Of a stretch of DNA of 44,919 nucleotides, positions 6,482 to 14,815 are shown piece by piece. Below the pieces are notes generated by a model. It had not been told where the DNA came from. It searched no databases and was given only the letters and a program-made list of their open reading frames with translations. Source of the stretch: DATKMK01 sp035541895 (GTDB lineage: Bacteria; Desulfobacterota; Binatia; HRBIN30; JACQVA1). The stretch is taken from contig DATKMK010000077.1 of assembly GCA_035541895.1 (NCBI GenBank), forward strand, positions 1 to 44,919, given 5' to 3'. A program made the position numbers and the translations under genes. How positions within the stretch are numbered: position 1 is the first letter of the stretch; each line of letters opens with the position of its first letter.

Positions 6482-8077
6482 TCACAGATCCAGCGGCGCG
6501 ATCCACAAGATCACGCCATTGGCATCGTTCGCCAGGAACAACCGGCCATCGGGCGCAAAAGCCGCCGCCGACGGACGACCGTGACTGAGCGTTCTGTCAT
6601 CCCAGCCAGTGGCGAAGTCTTTCATCGCGCCGCCCGTACCGGTGATATCGCTCCCGGGCAGCAGCTCGCCGGTGACGGAATCCAATTCGACGGCGACGAC
6701 GCGGGCACCAATCCACGTGCTGACGGCACCGTGAAGCGGAACATACACTCGGTTGCCCCATGGCGCTGGCCACTTGCCGGCTTCGAAATCCAGATCGAAC
6801 GGCGTATCCCCCACGATGAAGGAATTGTTCTCCGCAGCGACCGTTGAGCAATCGGGAACCGGGCGAATGTCCGGAAACGGTAGATCTTTGGTCGCGCAGC
6901 AGGGGAATCCCCAGTCGTCATCCTGCCGAATCGGCACCAGCTTCTCGCGCCCGCCCTGGGTCGTGGAAAAATCGCGGGTCAGCTCGATTGCGAAGCACAA
7001 GTTGTGGCCGCGCGAGCACCGCAGCGAGATCGGATTGCGAAAGCCTTTTGCAACCGGCGCTCCACCCGGGGAGCCGTCGAGCTTGAGAATGCCGCCGTGA
7101 AAGGGGTGCGTCGGATCGCACGCTTCGAACTGATCGCCGCCGTTGCTGGCATAAATCGTTCCGTCATCGGCAATGTCGAGCGCCTTCGGCCAGTGCAGCG
7201 ACGACACATAGACCGTGATGTTCGCGACTTGCTCGCTCGCAGCGGACGGCGTGCGATCTCCGCTTGCGTAGGGCATCCGCATGATTTTGGTGTCGTTCTG
7301 GTAGTAGAAGTAGCCCGGAACGAAGAGCAGCCCTTGAGTCGCTGAAATCCCGCCCAGGAACGTGATCGACGTGTCCGCCAGCCCGTCGCCGTCATCGTCG
7401 GGCAAGACCATGATCGCGGCCTTTCCATTCGGTCCGCCACCCCCGGTGGTTCGCGTCGGCGACGCGACGAACAACTCTCCGCCCGGCGCAAAGCGCAATT
7501 GGCGAGCGTTGCCGATCGTTGCAAAGTAGTGCGCGCAGAAGCCGGCGGGTAAATGCAGGAAGCTCAGGCTCGGTGCCGCCGGTGGTCCGCCGGGAACCAC
7601 CGCAGTGCCGCTCTCGGTGAATCGGAGTGATCCGGGAAGATCGCAAAAGTGTGCGCCCGTCTGCGGTGTCGCGCTCGCTGTTTCGGTCGCCGTTGCGGTC
7701 GGCGTCAGGGTTGGCGGCAACGTCGCAGTCGGTGACGGCGTCGTGGTCGAGGCGATTGGGGTCACCGTCGGGGCACCGGGACATCCCACCAACGAGTTGT
7801 TGACCGCTTTGACCAGTGCGTCGACCTCAACCCGATCATTCATGTCGGGGTCGAGCGCGCGGCACAACTCGACGTTCAGACTGCCGAGCGCGATGTTGAC
7901 GCCGACCACCAACTCATCGACTGTCACCTTGTTGTTGTGATCACAGTCACCCACGCATGTGTCGGGTGTTTGGCCCACGGCTCGGCCGCATACCATCATC
8001 CAGATGAGCAGCGCCGACGAGACCACCGAGCGACGGTGAACCATCTTGCTCAACTTGGCCGCCGGAGAACGCGTCAT
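6482..8077 (-). CDS. Secreted sorbosone/glucose dehydrogenase-like beta-propeller with EF-hand pair
   Basis: This is a 531-residue exported protein. A signal peptide (about 12-35, ending GRAVGQ) is followed by two calcium-binding loops of EF-hand/dockerin type (DCDHNNKVTVDEL at 44-56 and DPDMNDRVEVDAL at 76-88). Next come a Thr/Pro linker (about 101-142) and a C-terminal beta-propeller (about 170-525). The propeller motifs RFAPGGELFVAS and the GFRNPISLR region resemble the GSDH family of PQQ-dependent sorbosone and glucose dehydrogenases. Substrate and cofactor use are inferred from family only. Its first ATG overlaps the stop of the upstream dehydrogenase (ATGA), which implies translational coupling; Met12 at 8044 is an alternative start. 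It is the last gene of the long minus-strand train. Confidence 0.8.
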   Translation of the reverse strand: MTRSPAAKLSKMVHRRSVVSSALLIWMMVCGRAVGQTPDTCVGDCDHNNKVTVDELVVGVNIALGSLNVELCRALDPDMNDRVEVDALVKAVNNSLVGCPGAPTVTPIASTTTPSPTATLPPTLTPTATATETASATPQTGAHFCDLPGSLRFTESGTAVVPGGPPAAPSLSFLHLPAGFCAHYFATIGNARQLRFAPGGELFVASPTRTTGGGGPNGKAAIMVLPDDDGDGLADTSITFLGGISATQGLLFVPGYFYYQNDTKIMRMPYASGDRTPSAASEQVANITVYVSSLHWPKALDIADDGTIYASNGGDQFEACDPTHPFHGGILKLDGSPGGAPVAKGFRNPISLRCSRGHNLCFAIELTRDFSTTQGGREKLVPIRQDDDWGFPCCATKDLPFPDIRPVPDCSTVAAENNSFIVGDTPFDLDFEAGKWPAPWGNRVYVPLHGAVSTWIGARVVAVELDSVTGELLPGSDITGTGGAMKDFATGWDDRTLSHGRPSAAAFAPDGRLFLANDANGVILWIAPLDL

Positions 8078-8895
8078 CTCCTGTCCGCGGGGCGGTCGTT
8101 GCGGACGAGTTTTCCGGTGATCTCACTCATCAACTCGATCACTTGACGACGTGGCAATTGCGCCAGCGCGGCGGCAACCTGGCGATTTGCTTCGCCCGGT
8201 ACGATGCACGGTTCTGCGCCCAGCGTTGCAAGCGCTTCCCGGACGACATCAGTCGGCTCCATCACGGGCATCATCTCCTTTCCATCGGGCTGCGACGACA
8301 GAAACCCGGGCGTGCGCGTAGATCCAGGCTGCACGGCCAACACGTCCACCCCGTGCGACCGCAGCTCGACCCACAGGGCGTCGGCCAATACTAGGTTGAA
8401 TGCCTTGGTCGCGGCGTAGATCGCAAGCTGGGCCGACCCGAAATTGCCCGACAGCGACGACATGAGAATCAGCCCGCCTCGCTGGCGCGCCACCATCGGC
8501 CCCAGGAGTGTGTGCGCCAGACGAACGGGGCCGCGGCAGTTCACGTCGATCATGGTTTCCCAATGCGCCGGGTGCAGATCCAGAAACGGCGCCACCGTTC
8601 CAATCGCCGCGTTGTATACAAGCAGGCCGATATCGCGGTCGGCATCGGCGGCTCGCAACGCCTCAATCAGGTCAGGGCGCGCGAGATCCACCGACAACGT
8701 TTGGGTGCCCACCTCGTAGTGCTCGCGAATCTCTTCTCCGGTCGCGCGCAACGCGGCGTCATCGCGGTCGAGCAACACGACGTCGAGTCCGCGTGCCGCA
8801 ATCTGCCGCGCGTACTCCGCGCCGAGACCGACCGCGGCGCCAGCAATCAGCGCACGGGGCCCGTATTTCGAACAAAAGGTATGATCAATTGCCAT
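8074..8895 (-). CDS. Short-chain dehydrogenase/reductase
   Basis: This 273-residue classical SDR is an NAD(P)-dependent oxidoreductase of the Rossmann fold. The cofactor motif AGAAVGLG is near residue 18 and the NAA segment (VYNAAIG) near 92. The catalytic Ser is in LMSSLSG, and YAATK gives the Tyr-Lys pair. The substrate is unknown; many relatives act on acyl or steroid-type ketones. The ATG at 8895 lies inside the last codons of tlyA (11-base overlap), and its own stop overlaps the next start by four bases, so it is embedded in the operon. A longer start at 8913 is possible but has less support. Confidence 0.88.
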   Translation of the reverse strand: MAIDHTFCSKYGPRALIAGAAVGLGAEYARQIAARGLDVVLLDRDDAALRATGEEIREHYEVGTQTLSVDLARPDLIEALRAADADRDIGLLVYNAAIGTVAPFLDLHPAHWETMIDVNCRGPVRLAHTLLGPMVARQRGGLILMSSLSGNFGSAQLAIYAATKAFNLVLADALWVELRSHGVDVLAVQPGSTRTPGFLSSQPDGKEMMPVMEPTDVVREALATLGAEPCIVPGEANRQVAAALAQLPRRQVIELMSEITGKLVRNDRPADRR

Positions 8896-9685
8896 AGCCT
8901 TCTCTCTTCGCACGAGCCCGCGCGTTCGTCGAGTCGATTCGGCCCGTCGTCAGCCAGAGGAGAAACTCGCGATTGCCGGCGGGACCGAGGATCGGCGATT
9001 CGAGTTCGCCCCGGCACTGCAGACCGAGGCGTTCCGCCGCCGCGCGGACCGTGTCGATCGCGCTTCGATGCAGCGCGGGATCGCGTACCACGCCGCCCTT
9101 GCCGACCTGCCCCTTGCCGACCTCGAACTGTGGCTTCACCAAGCCAATGATCGTCGCCTCTGAAGCGATCAACTCGATCACCTTTGGAAGCACGAGGGTC
9201 AACGAGATGAACGATACGTCAATGACCGCGAGCGTCGGCGATTCGTCTAGATGCAAATCGGCGGTTCTGACGTTCGTCCGCTCGATGAGCGTCACGCGCG
9301 GATCTCGGCGCAACGTCCACGCGAACTGGCCGTACCCGACATCAACGGCGAATACGCGGCGCGCGCCGCGCTGCAGCAGGCAATCGGTCCAGCCGCCCGT
9401 CGAGGCGCCGACGTCGAGGGCGACGCAATCGCGCACGACGATCCGCCACGCCCGCAAGGCCGCCTCCAACTTCAGTCCGCCGCGGCTCACGTACGGGATG
9501 TCCGCACCGCGGACCTCCACCGCGGCGGCGCGCGAGACCAGCGTACCCGGCTTGGTGATGGGCCGCTGATCGACGAACACGTCGCCAGCCATCACCAGGC
9601 GCTGCGCGCGCTCGCGGCTCGCCACCAGCCGGCGATCGACCATCAATTTGTCGAGACGTTCTCGGCCCGAATGATGCACCGCCAC
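8885..9685 (-). CDS. tlyA: TlyA-family rRNA 2'-O-methyltransferase
   Basis: This is a 266-residue protein with an N-terminal S4-like RNA-binding domain (RERLDKLMVDRRLVASRERAQ, about 8-66) and an FtsJ-like methyltransferase domain (about 67-250). The SAM-binding motif is LDVGASTGGWTDCLLQ, followed by AVDVGYGQ, VIDVSFISL and the GLVKPQFE lysine segment. Family members methylate ribosomal RNA, and some are named haemolysins for historical reasons. Translation starts with GTG directly after the ispA stop, with GGGGTG just upstream. The position after ispA is the usual one in bacteria, although dxs, often found between them, is absent. Confidence 0.93.
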   Translation of the reverse strand: MAVHHSGRERLDKLMVDRRLVASRERAQRLVMAGDVFVDQRPITKPGTLVSRAAAVEVRGADIPYVSRGGLKLEAALRAWRIVVRDCVALDVGASTGGWTDCLLQRGARRVFAVDVGYGQFAWTLRRDPRVTLIERTNVRTADLHLDESPTLAVIDVSFISLTLVLPKVIELIASEATIIGLVKPQFEVGKGQVGKGGVVRDPALHRSAIDTVRAAAERLGLQCRGELESPILGPAGNREFLLWLTTGRIDSTNARARAKREGYGN

Positions 9686-10579
9686 TCACCCCGTGGCCGC
9701 GCGCGCCACCACGTAGCCGGCAATTTCTCGCAGCGGTTGGGCGCGCCGGTCGAACCCTTGCACGGCACCGATGGCTTGATCGAGCAACTCACGCGCGCGC
9801 TGCTTTGCCGCCCCGAGTCCCATGACGGCCGGGAAGGTCATCTTGTGTCGCGCCTGATCGCGGCCGCGGTGCTTGCCGGTCACGCTCGTCGGCGCCTCGG
9901 CGTCCAAGATGTCGTCCGCCACCTGAAACGCCAGTCCCAACGCCTCACCATAGACGCTCAGTGCGCGCAGCACGCGCGTGCCCGCGCCCGACAGCAGCGC
10001 GCCCGCTCTCACCGACGCCAACAGCAGTGCGCCGGTTTTGCGCACGTGGATGAACTCGACCGTGGCGAGGTCCGGTTCGCGCCGCTCCGCTTCGAGGTCC
10101 GCGACTTGTCCACTCACCATGCCGCGGGCGCCGGCTGCCGCCGCGATCTCGTTGATCGCCTGCAGGGCGCGCGCCTTGTTCGGCGCGCGACCGAGCGCCG
10201 CCGCGGCCATGATCCGAAACGCTTCGGTCAGCAACGCGTCGCCCGCGAGGATGGCCACGGCCTCACCGAAGACAACGTGACACGTCGGCTGGCCGCGTCG
10301 CAGATCGTCGTCGTCCATCGAAGGCAAATCATCGTGAATCAGCGAATAGGTGTGCACCATCTCCAGTGCACAGGCGAACGGCAGAACCGAGCGCGCATCG
10401 CCACCGACGGCCTCCGCCGCGGCGATCGTGAGGATCGGCCGCAGTCGTTTGCCGCCGCCCAATAGGCTGTGGCGCATCGCCCGCACCAGCGTTGGCGAGG
10501 CGCCGACTGCCGGCACGTAGCCATCGAGCGCCCGCTCGACCAAGCGGCGGCGGCGCTCCAGATACGCGGTCAGGTTCAC
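9686..10579 (-). CDS. ispA: Short-chain polyprenyl diphosphate synthase (FPP/GGPP synthase)
   Basis: This 297-residue enzyme elongates allylic diphosphates with isopentenyl diphosphate to farnesyl or geranylgeranyl diphosphate. The first Asp-rich motif is IHDDLPSMDDDDLRRG and the second is QVADDILD; GGGKRLRP marks the IPP-binding site. Residues before the first motif that set chain length do not allow a firm call between C15 and C20 products. The gene starts with GTG overlapping the xseB stop (GTGA), as in many xseB-ispA pairs. Confidence 0.93.
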   Translation of the reverse strand: MNLTAYLERRRRLVERALDGYVPAVGASPTLVRAMRHSLLGGGKRLRPILTIAAAEAVGGDARSVLPFACALEMVHTYSLIHDDLPSMDDDDLRRGQPTCHVVFGEAVAILAGDALLTEAFRIMAAAALGRAPNKARALQAINEIAAAAGARGMVSGQVADLEAERREPDLATVEFIHVRKTGALLLASVRAGALLSGAGTRVLRALSVYGEALGLAFQVADDILDAEAPTSVTGKHRGRDQARHKMTFPAVMGLGAAKQRARELLDQAIGAVQGFDRRAQPLREIAGYVVARAATG

Positions 10580-10836
10580 GCCGACGGCTCGTCTTTCGGA
10601 TCGGTCGCCGCTTGCAGTCGCACTCCGCCGTCGGCGTCGCGCGTGAGAATCTCGACCCGCTTCTCTGCCTGATTCAACTTGTCGTTGAGCACGCGAACCA
10701 GCGCGATCCCCTGTTCGAACGCCGCCAGCGCGTCCTCCAAGCCCATCTCGCCCGACTCGATGCGCGCGACGATCGCTTCCAGCTCTCGCATTGCCTCTTC
10801 GAATCGCTTGGTGCTGCCTTCCTTCCGATTGGGCAT
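10576..10836 (-). CDS. xseB: Exodeoxyribonuclease VII small subunit
   Basis: This 86-residue protein is mostly a helical hairpin: KRFEEAMRELEAIVARIESGEMGLEDALAAFEQGI, then LNDKLNQAEKRVEIL. This is the diagnostic XseB pattern. Several copies bind the large subunit to form the nuclease that degrades single-stranded DNA to oligonucleotides. The ATG shares its A with the TGA stop of xseA, so the two subunits are translationally coupled. Confidence 0.95.
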   Translation of the reverse strand: MPNRKEGSTKRFEEAMRELEAIVARIESGEMGLEDALAAFEQGIALVRVLNDKLNQAEKRVEILTRDADGGVRLQAATDPKDEPSA

Positions 10837-12044
10837 CACACCAGCGTCCTTGTCACCGTCGCCTGCGCCGTCCCGCGCGCGAAGCGAAGTTCCACTTCCG
10901 TCCCGGCTGGGGCCGTCGCGGCGTCGCGCACGACTGCACGATCGGTCACCCGCTGCGTGATAGTGTAGCCCCGCTGCAAAACGGCAAGCGGGCTGACCGC
11001 TTGCAACCGTTCGCTCTCGCCGCGCCACCGCTCGCGCGCCAACCGGATTTGCGTGGTCACGCTGCGCTGGGTACGCTCGCTCAGCTCATCGACCCGCACG
11101 CGCCAGCTACGCAACAGTTGCCGCGGATCGCGAATGTGGCGTTGGAGGGCGACGACGCGCGCGCGCTCACGCTCCATCCGCTGCGACAGCGCGGCGCTCA
11201 GCGCGCCGCCCAGATCGCGAACCGCCACGGCCAGTTCACGACGGTCTGGGACGACCAGTGCGGCGGCTGCCGTCGGCGTGGGGGCGCGTCGATCGGCAAC
11301 CAGGTCGGCAATGGTGATGTCGATTTCATGTCCGACCGCCGACACCACCGGTGCGCGTGAACTCGCGATCGCTCGCGCGACACGCTCGTCGTTGAACGCC
11401 CACAAGTCTTCCAGCGAGCCGCCGCCGCGACCGATGATGATGACATCGACGGCTGGAATTTCGTTCAGGTCGCGAATCGCCGCAACAATGTCGGCCGGCG
11501 CCGCGGCGCCCTGCACCCGCACCGGGCGCAGGATCACGCGCTGCGCGGGCAGGCGCTCGCGCAGCACCGTCAGCACGTCGTGAATCGCCGCGCCGGTCGC
11601 CGCCGTCGCAATTCCCACGGCTCGGGGAAACGGCGGCAACGCCCGCTTGCGCTCGGCACCAAATAGGCCTTCTGCGAGCAAGCGGCGCTTCAGCTCTTCG
11701 AGCGCGAGCTGCTGCGCGCCCTGGCCACGCGGCTCCATGTGCTCGACATACAATTGGAGATCACCGCGCGTCTCGTAGATGCCGACATGGCCACGCACGA
11801 TCACTTCCATTCCGTCGTGCGGCCGGAACGGCAGCACCTGATTTGCCGAGCGAAACATCACACCGGCGATCTGACTGCGACGATCTTTGAGGCTGAAGTA
11901 GAAATGGCCAGAGGGAGGAACGCGGAAGTTCGAAATCTCACCAACCACCCAACACTCATCGACTTCGACCTCCAATACATCGCGGATTCGCTGTGTGAGC
12001 TGACTCACCGTCAGCACCGAAATCAACGGCGCCGCTTCGGACAT
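10836..12044 (-). CDS. xseA: Exodeoxyribonuclease VII large subunit
   Basis: This 402-residue catalytic subunit of exonuclease VII carries an N-terminal OB-fold (VVGEISNFRVPPSGHFYFSL, about 33-52) for single-stranded DNA. The catalytic domain has AVGIATAATGAAIHD, IIIGRGGGSLEDLWAFND and VSAVGHEIDITIADLVADRRAPTP, all family signatures. A long coiled-coil segment and a C-terminal beta segment (LQRGYTIT) follow. It begins 20 bases after the yibQ-like gene and overlaps xseB. Confidence 0.95.
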   Translation of the reverse strand: MSEAAPLISVLTVSQLTQRIRDVLEVEVDECWVVGEISNFRVPPSGHFYFSLKDRRSQIAGVMFRSANQVLPFRPHDGMEVIVRGHVGIYETRGDLQLYVEHMEPRGQGAQQLALEELKRRLLAEGLFGAERKRALPPFPRAVGIATAATGAAIHDVLTVLRERLPAQRVILRPVRVQGAAAPADIVAAIRDLNEIPAVDVIIIGRGGGSLEDLWAFNDERVARAIASSRAPVVSAVGHEIDITIADLVADRRAPTPTAAAALVVPDRRELAVAVRDLGGALSAALSQRMERERARVVALQRHIRDPRQLLRSWRVRVDELSERTQRSVTTQIRLARERWRGESERLQAVSPLAVLQRGYTITQRVTDRAVVRDAATAPAGTEVELRFARGTAQATVTRTLV

Positions 12045-12064
12045 GACGCGACTCTAACAGAGCG

Positions 12065-13219
12065 CTACTCGGCGGCCAAGGTTGGCACGCGCACCATCGC
12101 CGACACGGTTGTCACATCGAACCCAGCATCGCGCCATTGCGGGAGGACGGCGCGCAATGCGGTGATCGTGGCACCATGCGGGTGACCGACACCGATTACC
12201 GCCCCGCGCTCGCGGGCGGCTTTCACGAGCGCGTCGAGCTGCGCGCGAATCGCCCCTTCCTCCGGGACCGAATCAATCACGACGCTGCCCGCGGTCGCCA
12301 CTCCCAAGGCGGCGGCGAGTTGCTGGCCGTCGCGGTCCGGTGTTGCGTCGCGCGCAACGAAGAACAGTTGATGGAGCTTGAGCCATCCCAGCACTTGCGC
12401 CTCGGGGATCTGCGCGTTCGTGCCTTCCTTGACTCCGACCGCGTACGGCACGCTGGCGAGCGACTGATCGAGGCGCTGATACGTGTCGTCTTCGGACGGA
12501 CGCGCGGAGGCGGTCGGCGCCTCAGCCGGTTCATCATCGGCCTTCGCCGGCGCTCTGAGATCGAGCAACACTTCTCGGTTGAACAGGCGGGCCAGTTCCC
12601 CGACTTCGCGCGCGAACGGCCGATCCGGCACCACGGCGAACGCGAGCGGCGCGTCCACGCTGGTGAGCTCGCGAGCGCTCAACAAGTCGCCGCCGAGGTC
12701 CTCGATCACGATCGCCAAGCGCACGCGCTGCGGCGTCGGCACGATCCAATGCAGCACGACGGTGTGGGTCAGCACCTCGTCGATGCCGACTCGAATCCGC
12801 GCCCCGCCCTCTTCCGGGCTCAGGTCCACGGTCAGGCACGGATCGCTGTCGCTCAATGGCTGCAGCCGCTTCTTGAGTTCACCGAGTGATTGCGTGGGCA
12901 TCGCAAGCTCGTAGCGACGGTGGACATAGCGCAGCCGATCCGCTCCCTGGGTCTCTTCGATCGGTGTCGGCAGCGGCAAACCGGTGGCCTGCAGCAAGCC
13001 GGTCGCCGATGCAATCTGGGTTGCCAACTGCGCCTGTTGCGCGCTGCAATCGACGTTGCTTGGGGCGCGCAGCGGCGCCAACGGGGTCTGCCCCGAGCGC
13101 ACCTCGACCGACTCGACATAGAGCAGCACCCCCGTCACCAAGGAAAGGATCACGCTGGCGAGCCAGCCCAATCCAAGGCCGGACGTCCGACGGCGATCGG
13201 CGGCCATCAGGCGGGACAA
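12065..13219 (-). CDS. YibQ-type divergent polysaccharide deacetylase
   Basis: This 384-residue, membrane-anchored, periplasmic protein has an N-terminal hydrophobic segment (about 18-36) and a C-terminal divergent polysaccharide deacetylase (DUF610) domain from about 165. It includes LAIVIEDLGGD, LAFAVVPDRPFAREV, EVLLDLRAP and VIGVGHPHGATITAL. Relatives are found beside ctpA and envC and are thought to act on the cell wall. The start is ambiguous. A TTG at 13219 has GAGAGG ten bases upstream but sits in the U-tract of an intrinsic terminator; an ATG at 13207 has no ribosome site. It follows ctpA and precedes xseA by 20 bases. Confidence 0.85.
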   Translation of the reverse strand: MSRLMAADRRRTSGLGLGWLASVILSLVTGVLLYVESVEVRSGQTPLAPLRAPSNVDCSAQQAQLATQIASATGLLQATGLPLPTPIEETQGADRLRYVHRRYELAMPTQSLGELKKRLQPLSDSDPCLTVDLSPEEGGARIRVGIDEVLTHTVVLHWIVPTPQRVRLAIVIEDLGGDLLSARELTSVDAPLAFAVVPDRPFAREVGELARLFNREVLLDLRAPAKADDEPAEAPTASARPSEDDTYQRLDQSLASVPYAVGVKEGTNAQIPEAQVLGWLKLHQLFFVARDATPDRDGQQLAAALGVATAGSVVIDSVPEEGAIRAQLDALVKAARERGAVIGVGHPHGATITALRAVLPQWRDAGFDVTTVSAMVRVPTLAAE

Positions 13220-13248
13220 AAAGAAAAGCCCTCTCGGGTGAAAGGGCT
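13218..13248 (-). terminator. Intrinsic terminator between ctpA and the yibQ-like gene
   Basis: On the minus strand AGCCCTTTC (13248-13240), loop ACCC and GAGAGGGCT (13235-13227) form a nine-base-pair stem with one G-U pair, extendable outward by A-T pairs. It is followed by TTTCTTTTT. This is a textbook rho-independent terminator 37 bases after the ctpA stop. The possible Shine-Dalgarno of the next gene (GAGAGG) is inside its 3' arm and the TTG start is in its T-tract. Confidence 0.85.
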
Positions 13249-13285
13249 CTTCGTCGCGGATAATCGATGGGGCATCGAACGGCGA

Positions 13286-14677
13286 TTAGGGCTCGCGCTG
13301 TGCAACCACCGTCTTGAATACATTCCAACTCTTCAGCAGTTCGAGTGCGCGATGCAGTTGCGGATCCTTTGCCGCCTCGCTGTCAGGGTTCGTCGCGTCA
13401 GGCGTTCCACCACTTTCGTCGCCGCCCTGCGGAGCGACAATGGGGCGGGGCTGCTTGTCGTCCTTTGACTTGGGCGCACCACCTCCACCTGCCGGCGCAT
13501 CCAGGTGCCGGGGAAGATTCTCCTCCCGAACGGAGGGGACGCCGGGGTGTTCGGCGTCGCCCTTCGCCACCGGAACGTTTTCCATCACGACATCGGGCGT
13601 AATGCCCATTGCCTGAATCGAGCGCCCGTTGGGTGTGTAGTAGCGCGCCGTGGTCAGGCGAAGCGCCGCATTGTCGTCGAGCGGGAGGATTGTTTGGACC
13701 GAACCCTTCCCGAACGTTTGTTCTCCAAGGACCAGTGCGCGTTTGTGATCCTGCAGCGCGCCGGCGACGATTTCAGAGGCGCTGGCGGTGCCGCCGTTCA
13801 CGAGCACCACCATCGGGAACTCAGTGTGGCTACCCTGCCGGTGCGCGTAGTATTTCTGCTTTTGGTTCTCCAGGCGTCCATCGGTGTACACCACAAGGCC
13901 AGAGTCGAGGAATGCGTCCGACACACGGACCGCCTGCGTCAGGAGCCCGCCTGGATCATTGCGGAGGTCGAGCACGAGCCCGGTGAGATGTCCGCCGTTT
14001 TCCTTTTCCAACGCTTTGAGCGCCTTGTCGAGGTCCTCGTCGGTGCGTTCCTGGAACTGCGTGATCCGCACGTATCCGTAGCCCTTTTCCAGCGTGCGCG
14101 ACTTCACGCTCTGGATCTTGATCACTTCACGGACGAGCGTGTAATCCGTCAATCCCGCGGTTCCTTCGCGGCGAAGCGTGAGGTGAATCTTGGTTCCTCT
14201 CGGGCCTCGCATCCGCTTGACCGCTTCGACCAGCGTCATGTCCTTGGTGAATTCATCCTCGATCTTGATGATCTGGTCGCCCGCCTTGACACCGGCGCGG
14301 AAAGCCGGCGTGTCTTCGATCGGCGACACGACCGTCAACAACCCGTTGCGCAGCGTGATTTCAATCCCGAGACCGCCGAAGCTGCCGCGCGTGTCGACCT
14401 GCAGCTCCTTATACAGATCGGGGGTGAGATACGCGCTATGGGGATCGAGCGCGTTGAGCATCCCGGTAATGGCTCCGTCGATGAGTTGCTTGGTAGTGAC
14501 TTCATCGACGTAGTTCTTCTGTACCATCGCCAAGACGTTGGTGAACGTCTCGATGTTTTCGTAGGTATCCTTCGCCGCCGCGGAGACGCGGCCGACGAGT
14601 CGACCGCCGAGCAGCAACATGCCGGTAACCGCTGTCACCATCGCGGCACCCGCCAGCCACCGTCTATAGGACTTCAT
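13286..14677 (-). CDS. ctpA: S41 carboxyl-terminal processing peptidase
   Basis: This is a 463-residue exported serine protease of the CtpA/Prc family, which trims C-terminal tails in the periplasm. The signal or anchor segment is at about 10-30. A PDZ domain (about 80-170) includes GGLGIEI and AGVKAGDQIIKI. The protease core has LRNDPGGLL, the nucleophile Ser within GGTASASEIV, and the catalytic Lys in TFGKGSVQ. The tail from about 400 is Pro/Gly/Asp-rich and ends in a helical segment. The ATG at 14677 starts the signal peptide directly; an upstream ATG at 14734 lies within the promoter region. A strong promoter lies upstream and a terminator follows. Confidence 0.93.
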   Translation of the reverse strand: MKSYRRWLAGAAMVTAVTGMLLLGGRLVGRVSAAAKDTYENIETFTNVLAMVQKNYVDEVTTKQLIDGAITGMLNALDPHSAYLTPDLYKELQVDTRGSFGGLGIEITLRNGLLTVVSPIEDTPAFRAGVKAGDQIIKIEDEFTKDMTLVEAVKRMRGPRGTKIHLTLRREGTAGLTDYTLVREVIKIQSVKSRTLEKGYGYVRITQFQERTDEDLDKALKALEKENGGHLTGLVLDLRNDPGGLLTQAVRVSDAFLDSGLVVYTDGRLENQKQKYYAHRQGSHTEFPMVVLVNGGTASASEIVAGALQDHKRALVLGEQTFGKGSVQTILPLDDNAALRLTTARYYTPNGRSIQAMGITPDVVMENVPVAKGDAEHPGVPSVREENLPRHLDAPAGGGGAPKSKDDKQPRPIVAPQGGDESGGTPDATNPDSEAAKDPQLHRALELLKSWNVFKTVVAQREP

Positions 14678-14705
14678 GCAACTCACTGCCTTCCAATGAC
14701 CGCTG

Positions 14706-14734
14706 ATTATAACGAATGGCGCACACCCCCACAA
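14706..14734 (-). promoter_or_regulatory. Sigma-70 promoter of ctpA
   Basis: The minus strand shows a perfect TATAAT at 14711-14706 and TTGTGG at 14734-14729, with a 17-base spacer. Transcription would begin near 14699, about 22 bases before the ctpA ATG. This is the best promoter match seen in the window. Confidence 0.7.
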
Positions 14735-14815
14735 TTGAGTGCCGCAAGAATGGTCGAGTTGCCGACCGCTTCGGCGCCCGTGGATTAATCAGGGGTGAGT
14801 GGGTACGGATGATGG

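Noticed and set aside
13505..14788. Plus-strand open frame of 427 codons opposite ctpA
   Set aside because: ctpA on the minus strand has full S41 motifs, a signal peptide and a promoter; the opposite frame shows nothing recognisable.
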